Of a stretch of 64,000 nucleotides of DNA, positions 34,858-43,354 are shown piece after piece. The position numbers and the translations under genes were made by a program. The stretch is from an uncultured bacterium. GTDB lineage: Bacteria; Bacillota; Clostridia; Lachnospirales; Lachnospiraceae. How positions within the stretch are numbered: position 1 is the stretch's first letter; each line of letters opens with the position of its first letter. The stretch is from NCBI GenBank assembly GCA_905215625.1, contig CAJMQQ010000002.1, forward strand, positions 30,554-94,553, given 5' to 3'. The notes beneath the pieces are model-generated. The model did not search any database. It was not told the DNA's origin and saw nothing but the letters and a program-made list of their open reading frames with translations.

Positions 34858-35802
34858 TTATGATGCAGCCTGACTCAGGCTTGCAAGCTTTTCTTTCTTC
34901 CGGGCTATCATCTTGCGGATTCCCTGAATCACCACCAGTACGGCGATAATAAACAGATATGGGAATGCCTCAATCAGCTTTAAGTCAATCTTACTGTAAA
35001 GCTGCAGGTACACGGTGATAGTATCCGAAAAACCGTACAGCAGGGAACTTAAACACCCTACTACGGGATTTCCCTGGCTCATGGCATCCATGGCAAGGGA
35101 CATATAGCCTCTGCCCGCCACCATGCCGGTGGTAAAGGAACGCAGCGCTCCCATGGACAGATACATACCGCCGAATGCACAGGATATGCCGCAAATCGCC
35201 AGCGCCACAAACTGATGGAAAATTACATTGATTCCGGCTGCTTTGGCCGCTGCCGGATTTTCTCCTACTGCTCTGATGTTGATACCCAGCTTGGTCTTGT
35301 AAAGCATCCATGCTGTCAGAGCCACAATGCCCCAGCCAATATAGGTCACCAGATTCTGTCCTGAAATAATCGTTCCAAGGATCGGGATATCTTTGATAAA
35401 TGGAATCTCCACTACCGGGAACGTCAGACTCTTTAATGCACTGGAATTGGCCTTGCTGCCGGTAAGCATTACCAGTACAAACACCGTACCGCCCGAAGCA
35501 ATCAGGTTCATAGCAACGCCGCAGGCATTCATAGCGCCTTTCATAATCAAAGCAAAGTAACCAAATATAAAGGAAACCAAAACACCCATAAGGACAGCCA
35601 CCAGACAGCCTGCCCAGAGATTCTGGGTAAATGCGCTTACCACCACGCCGGTAAGGGCACAGATCAGCATGGTTCCTTCAATTGCCAGGTTGAAAATCCC
35701 GGACTTGGTCATCATATTAGCTGCCAATGTAGCCAGCATAACCGGAGTGGTGCTGGCAAGCACTGTCTTCCAGAACGTAGGGGATAAGAAAAATTCTGTC
35801 AT
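34858..35802 (-). CDS. Nucleoside ABC transporter permease (NupQ-like)
   Basis: 314 residues with about eight to nine membrane segments. NIRAVGENPAAAKAAGINV is the coupling-loop motif of this permease class, and MVAGRGYMSLAMDAMSQGNPVVG is a conserved segment. It overlaps the preceding permease gene as ATGA and forms the second half of the heterodimeric channel. Homologues (YufQ/NupQ of Bacillus, the BMP-associated systems) import nucleosides. Confidence 0.9.
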   Translation of the reverse strand: MTEFFLSPTFWKTVLASTTPVMLATLAANMMTKSGIFNLAIEGTMLICALTGVVVSAFTQNLWAGCLVAVLMGVLVSFIFGYFALIMKGAMNACGVAMNLIASGGTVFVLVMLTGSKANSSALKSLTFPVVEIPFIKDIPILGTIISGQNLVTYIGWGIVALTAWMLYKTKLGINIRAVGENPAAAKAAGINVIFHQFVALAICGISCAFGGMYLSMGALRSFTTGMVAGRGYMSLAMDAMSQGNPVVGCLSSLLYGFSDTITVYLQLYSKIDLKLIEAFPYLFIIAVLVVIQGIRKMIARKKEKLASLSQAAS

Positions 35803-36896
35803 GCTGCTGCACCTCCTTCCTCTGCCTGCTTAAGAGACATCTTCTGGTCATGTCTCTGTTTGATAAAGTAAAGAAATCTCTGGGATGCCACCAGCAGGAT
35901 GATAATACCCTGAAGGAAGGTGACGATCTCCGGATCCAGATCCGATGCTCTGGACATAATCTCTGCGCCGACTCTCAGATAAGCGATGAAAAAAGCCGTA
36001 AGCGGAATGTACATAGGGTTTCCATTGGCCAGCATATAAATCAAAAGACCGTCCCATACGTAGTTGGTCTGGGTCTGCCACTGGAACCGCTTATATACGC
36101 CTACGATTTCAATCGCACCGCCCATACCGGCGATGGCGCCGCCTAAAAACTGAGCCATAAGGATAACAAATCCCGTCTTAATGCCGGACGCTTTGGCAAA
36201 GGCCGGATTGCTTCCCGTCACACGTACCTTGTAGCCAAAAGACGTCTTGTTCATCAAGAAGATTACAAGGATCGTCACCACAATCATAATCACAAATCCC
36301 CAGTGAAGCGTTGTTCCTTTAATCATGGTTCCCAGTCTCGCATCATCCGGGAACTTATAGCTTCCCCAGCTGCCGCTGGGTTCCAAAAAGAACGTACTGA
36401 TGATGGAAAGGCCAAAGTAGTAAAAAATGGAGTTTGCCATAATGGCAAGAACGACCGGATTGACCTTTGTATATTTGTTGATAATAACCGGCAGCATGGA
36501 GATCAGGCCTCCAACCACTGCAGCGGTCAGAATCTGTACCGTCTGATGGGCGATATTGGGCAGCGGAACGGAAATGGCGATAGCTGTAGAAATCACAGCT
36601 CCCATGTAAAAAGATGCATCGGAACTAATGTTAAAGATTCCGCTCTTCAAACACAGAGTCAGTCCCAGACCCGTAAATACCAGCGGGATAGCCCGCACGA
36701 TCACGTTAAAAAAGCTTCTCTTAGTCTCCAGAGGGCCTAACATCAGTTTCTGGATGGCAACTCCCGGTGTCTCGCTGACAAAAAAGATAATGACGAACAC
36801 CAAAACCATGGACAGAAGCAGCGCCGCCGCAATCCGGATGACTCCAAAGTAATTCATGATATCAAATTTTTTCGTCTTCTGCGTTTTATTTTCCAT
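35799..36896 (-). CDS. Nucleoside ABC transporter permease (NupP-like)
   Basis: 365 residues with about ten membrane segments. VRVTGSNPAFAKASGIKTG is the coupling-loop motif, and FNISSDASFYMGAV and LANGNPMYIPLTAFFIAYLRVG are family segments. It lies 3 bp after the ATP-binding gene and pairs with the NupQ-like permease. In this family the first permease is longer, as here. Confidence 0.9.
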   Translation of the reverse strand: MENKTQKTKKFDIMNYFGVIRIAAALLLSMVLVFVIIFFVSETPGVAIQKLMLGPLETKRSFFNVIVRAIPLVFTGLGLTLCLKSGIFNISSDASFYMGAVISTAIAISVPLPNIAHQTVQILTAAVVGGLISMLPVIINKYTKVNPVVLAIMANSIFYYFGLSIISTFFLEPSGSWGSYKFPDDARLGTMIKGTTLHWGFVIMIVVTILVIFLMNKTSFGYKVRVTGSNPAFAKASGIKTGFVILMAQFLGGAIAGMGGAIEIVGVYKRFQWQTQTNYVWDGLLIYMLANGNPMYIPLTAFFIAYLRVGAEIMSRASDLDPEIVTFLQGIIILLVASQRFLYFIKQRHDQKMSLKQAEEGGAAA

Positions 36897-36899
36897 GAC

Positions 36900-38423
36900 C
36901 TACTCCAATCCCTCCTGCTTCTTGATTCCCAGCATATACAGTCCCAGTTCCTGTTCTGTAACCTTGGGCTCATTTTTCAGGGAAGCAACCACCTTCCCTT
37001 TATGCATGACCAGAATCCGGTCACTTAAGGAAATCAGTTCGTTTAAGTCGGCAGATACCAGCAGAATCGCTTTGTCATGCTTCCTCATCTCCAGAATCTT
37101 GGAGTGGATAAATGAAATTGCTCCTACGTCCACGCCTCTGGTAGGCTGGTTCAGCACCAGCAGATCACTTTTTGCCTTAAACTCTCTGGCCACGATAGCC
37201 TTCTGGATATTTCCTCCGGACAGGCTGCCGATAGACTGGTTCTCGTCTTTGGTCTTAATCGTAAATTCCTCAATTTGCTGTGCACAGTGTTCCTTCACTC
37301 TGCTGGTCTGCACCATGCCCAGCTTGTTGGTAAAGGTATCGATATTGGATACAATAAGGTTTTCCTGCACGCTCATCTCTGAGGCGCAGCCGTCTACCAT
37401 TCGATCCTCCGGTACATGAGACATTCCTGCTTTTCGGATCGCATTTACCGACTCTCTGGTAATGTCCCTGCCATTTAAAAATACCTTTCCCGAAATCGCC
37501 CGCATATTTCCGGTAATAATGGAAATCAGTTCACTCTGACCGTTTCCTTCTACACCTGCTATGCCTACGATCTCTCCCCTATGTACATCAAAGCTTACAC
37601 CTGACAGCTTGGGAATCTTAAATTTGTCTACATACTTCAGCCCCTCCACCCGGAGCACTTCTTCTCCCGGCTTAACGGATGCCTTCTCGTAATCAAAGGT
37701 AATCTCCCTGCCCACCATCAGATTGGAAATATCTTCTTCTGTCACATCCTTGGTAAGATGGGTTCCCTGCGTCTCCCCTCCCTTTAATACCGTAATCCGG
37801 TCGCTGATGCGCTTTACTTCATTCAGCTTGTGGGAAATGAAGATAATCGTCATGCCTCTCTTTTTCAAATCCAGAAGCTTTTCAAATAATTCCTCTGTCT
37901 CCTGAGGCGTTAAGACTGCCGTAGGCTCGTCCAGAATAATCAGTTTTGCGCTGCGGTATAAAATCTTTAAAATCTCCAGTTTCTGCTTCATACCAACGCT
38001 CATATCCCGCACCCGCCTGGACGCATCAATATCAAAATTATACTTCTTTGCTACTTCGTTGGTAATCTGGATGTCCCGCTTTTTGTTTGAGACAAAACTG
38101 GTCTTTTCCATTCCCAGCATCATGTTTTCTGCTCCGGTCAAAGAATCTACCAGCATAAAATGCTGATGCACCATTCCGATTCCATGAGCAATCGCGTCTT
38201 TACTGGATGAAAGTTTCAATTCTTCTCCATTCATATAAATATGACCGGAGGTGATGCTTTCCAGTCCGTAAAGCATCTTCATCAGCGTACTCTTTCCTGC
38301 TCCATTTTCTCCCACAAGGGCGTGAATCTCTCCTTCATCTACTGTAAAATTCACATTGTGGTTCGCCAGTACGCCGCCTTCGTAAATCTTGGTCACGTCT
38401 TTTACTTCCAGCAGATGTGCCAT
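36900..38423 (-). CDS. Nucleoside ABC transporter, duplicated ATP-binding protein (NupO-like)
   Basis: 507 residues from the ATG at 38423, which overlaps the upstream stop as TGATG. The first cassette is complete (GENGAGKSTLMKML, MSVGMKQKLEILK, LIILDEPTAVLTPQE). The second has GVEGNGQSELISI in place of a canonical Walker A Lys-Ser/Thr and LSGGNIQKAIVAREF as signature. A degenerate second site is normal for sugar and nucleoside import ATPases (RbsA, NupO). It drives the two permeases encoded next. Confidence 0.92.
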   Translation of the reverse strand: MAHLLEVKDVTKIYEGGVLANHNVNFTVDEGEIHALVGENGAGKSTLMKMLYGLESITSGHIYMNGEELKLSSSKDAIAHGIGMVHQHFMLVDSLTGAENMMLGMEKTSFVSNKKRDIQITNEVAKKYNFDIDASRRVRDMSVGMKQKLEILKILYRSAKLIILDEPTAVLTPQETEELFEKLLDLKKRGMTIIFISHKLNEVKRISDRITVLKGGETQGTHLTKDVTEEDISNLMVGREITFDYEKASVKPGEEVLRVEGLKYVDKFKIPKLSGVSFDVHRGEIVGIAGVEGNGQSELISIITGNMRAISGKVFLNGRDITRESVNAIRKAGMSHVPEDRMVDGCASEMSVQENLIVSNIDTFTNKLGMVQTSRVKEHCAQQIEEFTIKTKDENQSIGSLSGGNIQKAIVAREFKAKSDLLVLNQPTRGVDVGAISFIHSKILEMRKHDKAILLVSADLNELISLSDRILVMHKGKVVASLKNEPKVTEQELGLYMLGIKKQEGLE

Positions 38424-38896
38424 CAGTCTCTCCCTTCCCTTCTCCGTATCTCCTTCAGGCAATCCTCCAGCCCGCCTTTTACAATGACAGCCGTACAGCC
38501 CAGCATCAGATTTACCGGAAGGTCAAAGTCCTCCACTGTAAATCCATTCTCATCTGCTGCCGCTCCCATTTTTTCAAGCATGGTCCGGTCATCCTCCAGA
38601 TATCCGTATATTTTTTTTCCAAGCGCATATGCATAACCTATCTCAAAGCATGTACCGCTGTCCGGCTCTTTCCCGCGAAATGTGTTTAAGTTGGCCGCCA
38701 CATACTGACAGCTTTCGATAGCATGTATGTTCTTCAGAAAAATCTGCTCTCCAAGGGTCTTTCCTTCGTTGGGAGCCGCCTTTTGAGCCTGCATCTCAAA
38801 GCCATATCCGGCACAAAGCTCCCTGTATTCAAAATAACGTTTTTCCTTCCAGTCGGGATAAAACACATCAAATCCCGCAACATAAATCCGTTCCAT
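38423..38896 (-). CDS. Nucleoside 2-deoxyribosyltransferase
   Basis: 157 residues from the ATG at 38896 (GGGAGGAAG upstream); the longer frame invades the preceding gene. IYVAGFDVFYPDW, FLKNIHAIESCQYVAANLN and DSGTCFEIGYAYALGKKIYG match the Ntd family, with the catalytic Glu in TCFEIG. These enzymes move deoxyribose between bases or hydrolyse deoxynucleosides. In this operon it extends breakdown or exchange to deoxynucleosides. Confidence 0.85.
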   Translation of the reverse strand: MERIYVAGFDVFYPDWKEKRYFEYRELCAGYGFEMQAQKAAPNEGKTLGEQIFLKNIHAIESCQYVAANLNTFRGKEPDSGTCFEIGYAYALGKKIYGYLEDDRTMLEKMGAAADENGFTVEDFDLPVNLMLGCTAVIVKGGLEDCLKEIRRREGRD

Positions 38897-38907
38897 GGAC
38901 TTCCTCC

Positions 38908-39882
38908 CTAATGTTCCTTCAGCATGGCTTCCACTGTACCAAAAAACTCTTTCTGAAATGCCTTTACATCTACAAACATAGCTGCCTGCATATGGTAGTC
39001 CGGATCGTTGCACTTCCATACATCTTCTGTGGTTCTTCCCCGCAGGGGTCCTTCTGTAATACAGGTCAGATGCATGGGAATGGTAGTCAGAATCTCCGGA
39101 TGAATGGCTGCCACTGCTGCCAGAGGATCGTGGAGTCCGCATCCATTTAAATAAGAATGATTCTGCTTATATGCTCCCAGGTAATGTTTCAGTGCCTCAT
39201 AAAGGAACAGGGCGCTCTTTGTACCAATCTGATGCCACCGTTCATGATCCTCATAGGTAAATAACGTCTTTCTGGTCACATCAAGACCGACAAGGGTCAG
39301 AGGAAGCTGAGATTCCAATACTTCTTTGCAGGCCTCTGTATCCAGACGCACATTTGCCTCTGTTACTACCTCTGCTGCAGGTCCTATATTCCCTGGTGTA
39401 GCCAGCGCTCCACCCATGACATACACGGAACCCACCTTTTCTGCTATATGAGGAGCTTTTCTCAGCACTCTGGCCATATCTGTCATAGGGCCGCTGGTTA
39501 CCCAGCAAAGTTCCTTTCCGTACTGTTCAATCATTCCGATGATAAAATCCGTGGCATCTTCAGGCTTTGCCTCACCCCAGTCCGCTTTCGTACTGGGCGG
39601 CAGTACGCCGCCAATTCCGGACATACCATGAAATCTGCTGCCTTCGGAAAAATCCATTTTTTCGCCGCTTAAAGGCGTCTCACTTCCCATAACCACCGGA
39701 ATATCCGGCTGACCAAACAATTTCAAAGCTGTTTTGGTATTCCGGAACACATCCCCTACATAACTCATGCCATAAGAACAGGTGACCCCCACCACCTGGC
39801 AATCCTTCTGAGCCGCCAGGTATGCCAGCGCCAAAGCGTCGTCCACTCCTGTATCGCAGCTGTATAAAATCTTCTTTTCCAT
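38908..39882 (-). CDS. Inosine-uridine preferring nucleoside hydrolase
   Basis: 324 residues. The calcium-binding motif is CDTGVDDALALAYLAA at the N-terminus, with VVMGSETPLSG, WVTSGPMTDMARVL and the C-terminal YLNGCGLHDPLAAVAA carrying the catalytic region. It splits nucleosides into base and ribose. It fits with ribokinase at the head of the operon, which would phosphorylate the released ribose. It starts two bases after the amidohydrolase stop. Confidence 0.92.
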   Translation of the reverse strand: MEKKILYSCDTGVDDALALAYLAAQKDCQVVGVTCSYGMSYVGDVFRNTKTALKLFGQPDIPVVMGSETPLSGEKMDFSEGSRFHGMSGIGGVLPPSTKADWGEAKPEDATDFIIGMIEQYGKELCWVTSGPMTDMARVLRKAPHIAEKVGSVYVMGGALATPGNIGPAAEVVTEANVRLDTEACKEVLESQLPLTLVGLDVTRKTLFTYEDHERWHQIGTKSALFLYEALKHYLGAYKQNHSYLNGCGLHDPLAAVAAIHPEILTTIPMHLTCITEGPLRGRTTEDVWKCNDPDYHMQAAMFVDVKAFQKEFFGTVEAMLKEH

Positions 39883-39884
39883 GG

Positions 39885-41240
39885 TCAGATTCCTGCCTTC
39901 CTGATGATTTCTTCCATATGCTGCTCTGCATCGGCTATTATCTTCTCCTCGTCCAGAGCCACAAGCTCCCGATCGCGCATAACAACTTTTCCATTAATAA
40001 TGGTATGTAAGATGTCATGACTGGTTCCCGAAGACACCACTGTGTTTTGCAGACGCTGGGTAGGACGCATATGAGGCCCCTTGATATCCATCAGAATCAA
40101 ATCTGCCTTTTTTCCTTCTTCTATCGTCCCAAGTTCTGCGTCCCTGCGCAGAGCCTTTGCCCCTCCAAGCGTAATCATCTTAAGAAGTTCCCGATTGGGG
40201 ATTGCCACCGGATCAAATACCGGAAGTCCCCACTGGGCCATAGTCCCGGCTTTCAGCGAGCGGATTTGAGTAAACATATCCAGTCCGATGTGGGATGCGC
40301 CATCGCAGCCGATCCCCACAGACAATCCTCTCTCCAGCATGGAAGGAACTTTCGGAAAACCATGGTTAATAAAGTTTGCCATAGGGCATAAGATCGCATG
40401 AATCCCCCGCTGTGCCAGAAGGGAAATATCCCGTTCTGTCAGGAGCACATTGTGGGCGGTAAGAAGCCTTGGACTTAAAGCCCCCACTGATTCCAAAAAC
40501 TCGGCAGGCCTCAGGCCGTAATTCTGCAGACAGAAGCTGACCTCGTCCTTATGCTCGCATAAATGCATATGGATACCGGTATCCAGTTCCTCTGCTTTCT
40601 CCACAATCTGTTCAATTAACTCCTTCGAGCAGGTCATCAGCTGGCGGATGCCAAACCAGATATCAATCCGTCCATCTCCAGCGCCCTGATACCGGCTGTG
40701 CAGTTCCTCGGTTGCCTTGATGCAGTCCTCTGTACTCCGCTTCATCTCTCCGCATACTACATTGCCCATATCCATAGTAGAAGGACACAGTGCAGCCCGC
40801 ATACCGGTCTCCACTGCCGCTTCCGCCACCTGATCCATATGCACGCCTCCGGCATCCGCAAATGCCGTAAAGCCTGCTTTGATCATCTCAATACAATGCA
40901 GTCTTGCAGAAGCCCGTACATCCTCCGGACTTAAATTACTTTCAAAAGGCACTAAAAAACGGGTCCAGATCATTGGGTACTCATCTGCCGTTCTGCCGCG
41001 CAGAAGCTGCTGGCAGGTATGGGTATGACCATCGACAAAACCAGGCATTAACAGATTGCCATCTGCCTCCAGAACCTCTTTTGCCTCCCAGTGGGCATCC
41101 ACCTGAGAAGACAATCCTGCTTCTCCAATCTGCGAACCCAAAACAGCTACAGAAGTATGCTCCAGAATCTCAAATTCCGGCGTCAGCATCCTGCAGTTTT
41201 TAATCAGCAGGTCACACTGCCGCTTGTCTGTATCACTCAT
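39885..41240 (-). CDS. Amidohydrolase, deaminase type (SAH/MTA or purine deaminase-like)
   Basis: 451 residues. The metal His pair is in PGFVDGHTHTCQQLLRG, further ligands are in MHLCEHKDEVSF and LLTAHNVLLTERD, and the Asp ligand in VGIGCDGASHIGLDMFTQIR. This pattern belongs to the TrzA/MtaD/SsnA deaminase group, which acts on methylthioadenosine, adenosylhomocysteine, adenosine or guanine. Its place before a nucleoside hydrolase suggests it deaminates an imported purine nucleoside. The exact substrate is not determined by sequence. Confidence 0.82.
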   Translation of the reverse strand: MSDTDKRQCDLLIKNCRMLTPEFEILEHTSVAVLGSQIGEAGLSSQVDAHWEAKEVLEADGNLLMPGFVDGHTHTCQQLLRGRTADEYPMIWTRFLVPFESNLSPEDVRASARLHCIEMIKAGFTAFADAGGVHMDQVAEAAVETGMRAALCPSTMDMGNVVCGEMKRSTEDCIKATEELHSRYQGAGDGRIDIWFGIRQLMTCSKELIEQIVEKAEELDTGIHMHLCEHKDEVSFCLQNYGLRPAEFLESVGALSPRLLTAHNVLLTERDISLLAQRGIHAILCPMANFINHGFPKVPSMLERGLSVGIGCDGASHIGLDMFTQIRSLKAGTMAQWGLPVFDPVAIPNRELLKMITLGGAKALRRDAELGTIEEGKKADLILMDIKGPHMRPTQRLQNTVVSSGTSHDILHTIINGKVVMRDRELVALDEEKIIADAEQHMEEIIRKAGI

Positions 41241-42333
41241 GGCTGTATATCCTTTCTTTTGTCTTCATTTTTTCGCTTCCCCGAAGCAAAATCTGCGGTT
41301 TTAACAGAACTTTTTTCTGTGTCTGTTTTTCCTTCCCGCCGGCTTCCTGCGTTTTCTCTGCCTCCCCGGCGGATTCCGATACTCTCCGCATCTGATCCAT
41401 CAGCATATCATAAGCCAGATCCGCCATCTCCCGCATAGGCCGGTCTGCCACTGTCACCTGATAGCCAATGACATTGAGAAGCGCAATATCATCAAAGCCA
41501 ATCAGCCCGATATCCTCGCCGCCTTTAAGTCCCTTCTCATTGAGATAACGGACACAGCCTAATGTAGCGGAACTGCAGGTAGCCAATACGGCTGTCGGCG
41601 GCTTTTCCAGACTGAAAAAATACTGCAGGGCCTGGTATCCGCTTTCTTCATCAAATTTTCCGTCATAAATGTATTCCGGTTTCTCAGGAATGCCATATTC
41701 CTGTAAAAAACGCCGGTAGCCGTCCAGACGGCCTCTTCCTTTTGTTAAAGTCTCCGGGCAGGCAATCAGCCCGATGTCCCGGTGTCCGGCTTCAAACAGG
41801 ATCCGGATGGAATCATATACCACCTGACTGTTGTCAATAAATACAGAATTAAAGGAACCTGCCGGCACATCCCGGTCTACCAGAACCACAGAAATGCCGG
41901 ACGTCTCTGCATAGGTCAAAAGTTCTGCTGTACGTTTTTGGGAATCCATCACCGGAAGGAGCAGTATCCCTCTCACCCGGTGTTCAATAGCCTGCGCCAC
42001 AGCATTGTATTCCTTTTCCGGATCTTCTGCCGTATTATAAAATAACACGCTCTGCCTCTCCCGGTCGGCTCTTGTGTCCACAGCATCCAGAATCTGTGCA
42101 AAAAACGGATTCAGCCTGCCTGGAAGGATTACGGCAATCATCTCCGTATCCTTGCGGCTCAGGCTTCTGGCCACTGCATTGGGACGGTAGTTATATTCTT
42201 TTATCAGGGCCTCAATACGCCCCCGGGTCTTTGCACTTACATATCCCTTGTTATTTAATACTCTGGATACTGTCGTCACAGAAACCCCCGCCATTTTCGC
42301 AATATCACAAATGGTCACATTGTAAGAACTCAT
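41233..42333 (-). CDS. LacI family transcriptional regulator of the nucleoside operon
   Basis: 366 residues from the ATG at 42333, with GGGAGG upstream; the longer frame lies inside the ribokinase gene. The HTH is ICDIAKMAGVSVTTVSRVLNNKGYVS with hinge YRPNAVARSLS. The ligand domain has the LacI/RbsR pattern (VILPGRLNPFFAQIL, VDRDVP, GLIGFDDIALLN). A long polar insertion near the C-terminus (SESAGEAEKTQEAGGKEKQT) is unusual. As second gene of the operon it probably represses its own transcription through the AACGTT site upstream of rbsK. Confidence 0.9.
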   Translation of the reverse strand: MSSYNVTICDIAKMAGVSVTTVSRVLNNKGYVSAKTRGRIEALIKEYNYRPNAVARSLSRKDTEMIAVILPGRLNPFFAQILDAVDTRADRERQSVLFYNTAEDPEKEYNAVAQAIEHRVRGILLLPVMDSQKRTAELLTYAETSGISVVLVDRDVPAGSFNSVFIDNSQVVYDSIRILFEAGHRDIGLIACPETLTKGRGRLDGYRRFLQEYGIPEKPEYIYDGKFDEESGYQALQYFFSLEKPPTAVLATCSSATLGCVRYLNEKGLKGGEDIGLIGFDDIALLNVIGYQVTVADRPMREMADLAYDMLMDQMRRVSESAGEAEKTQEAGGKEKQTQKKVLLKPQILLRGSEKMKTKERIYSHE

Positions 42334-43234
42334 CAATTTCCTCCCGAAGCGGCATGGAAAGTGTCGTTCCCATCTTTTGCACAGAAAGGGCCGCAAGGCC
42401 ATTGGCAAAGGCTGCCGCCTCCCAAATGTCTTTTCCTTCAGAAAGAGCGGTAAGAAGGCCTCCGTTAAAGGCATCCCCTGCCCCTGTAGTATCCAGAGCC
42501 TTTACTTTAAAAGCCGGAACAATACCCTTTTTCACTCCGTCATTTACATATACACCACGGCCTCCCAGGGTAATCACTACCTGCTTCACTCCCCGTTCCA
42601 TGTACCAGGCTGCCGCGCGATCTGCAGAAAGTTCGTCTGTCACAGGTATTCCCGTCATAATCTCTGCTTCCACTTCATTTGGTGTGACCATCGCTACTTT
42701 ACTTAACAGTTCATCCTCTACTGGCTGCACAGGCGCCGGATTCAAAATGACAGGCACTCCCTTTTCATAAGCCAGATTGATGATCCGTTCAATGGAGGAC
42801 AGGTTTGTCTCCAGCTGGGTCAGAAGGTAAGATGCCCCGTCCAATAGAGGCGCCAGCCGATCCACCTCTTCATCCGTAATGGTGCTGCAGGCTCCCGAAA
42901 TTACCACGATCTCGTTCTGGCTTGTAGTCTCATCCACCATAATCAGAGCACAGCCTGTCTCTCTGTCCTCAGAAAACAGAATATGACTGTCATCCATTCC
43001 CAGTTCCTTCATAGTATCCAGGGCTACCTGGCCAAAGGTATCACGTCCCAGTTTGGTCAGCATGGTAACATCTGCACCTGCCTTATGGGCCGCCACTCCC
43101 TGGTTGAAGCCCTTTCCGCCAGGGCCCATCCGAAACATACTGCCCTTCACCGTCTCACCTGGCGCTGGCAGATGAGGAGTTCTCCCCATCAGATCCACCA
43201 CAAAGCTTCCGAATACGATTACTTTTTTCTTCAT
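42305..43234 (-). CDS. rbsK: Ribokinase
   Basis: 309 residues. VFGSFVVDLMGRTPHLPAPGETV and GPGGKGFNQGVAAHKAGADV are the PfkB N-terminal signature, and VKALDTTGAGDAFNGGLL the C-terminal one with the catalytic Asp. It makes ribose-5-phosphate from the ribose set free by the nucleoside hydrolase. It is first in the operon and overlaps the LacI gene by 29 bases. Confidence 0.93.
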   Translation of the reverse strand: MKKKVIVFGSFVVDLMGRTPHLPAPGETVKGSMFRMGPGGKGFNQGVAAHKAGADVTMLTKLGRDTFGQVALDTMKELGMDDSHILFSEDRETGCALIMVDETTSQNEIVVISGACSTITDEEVDRLAPLLDGASYLLTQLETNLSSIERIINLAYEKGVPVILNPAPVQPVEDELLSKVAMVTPNEVEAEIMTGIPVTDELSADRAAAWYMERGVKQVVITLGGRGVYVNDGVKKGIVPAFKVKALDTTGAGDAFNGGLLTALSEGKDIWEAAAFANGLAALSVQKMGTTLSMPLREEIDEFLQCDHL

Positions 43235-43267
43235 AGCGTCCTCTTTTCCGTGAATCCCGTGAAAAAA

Positions 43268-43328
43268 TAGGGTAACGTTTTCACATTATTTATTTGTTGA
43301 TTTTAACACAATTTTTACGTAAAGTAAA
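43268..43328 (-). promoter_or_regulatory. Promoter and LacI-type operator of the nucleoside operon
   Basis: Minus-strand TTTACT (43328-43323), 17 bases, TAAAAT (43305-43300). GTGAAAACGTTACCC with central AACGTT (43274-43279) lies just downstream of the predicted start point and resembles LacI/PurR-family operators. Position and the encoded LacI protein support negative control. Confidence 0.65.
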
Positions 43329-43354
43329 TAGCTTGATTTGGTACATCTCACATA

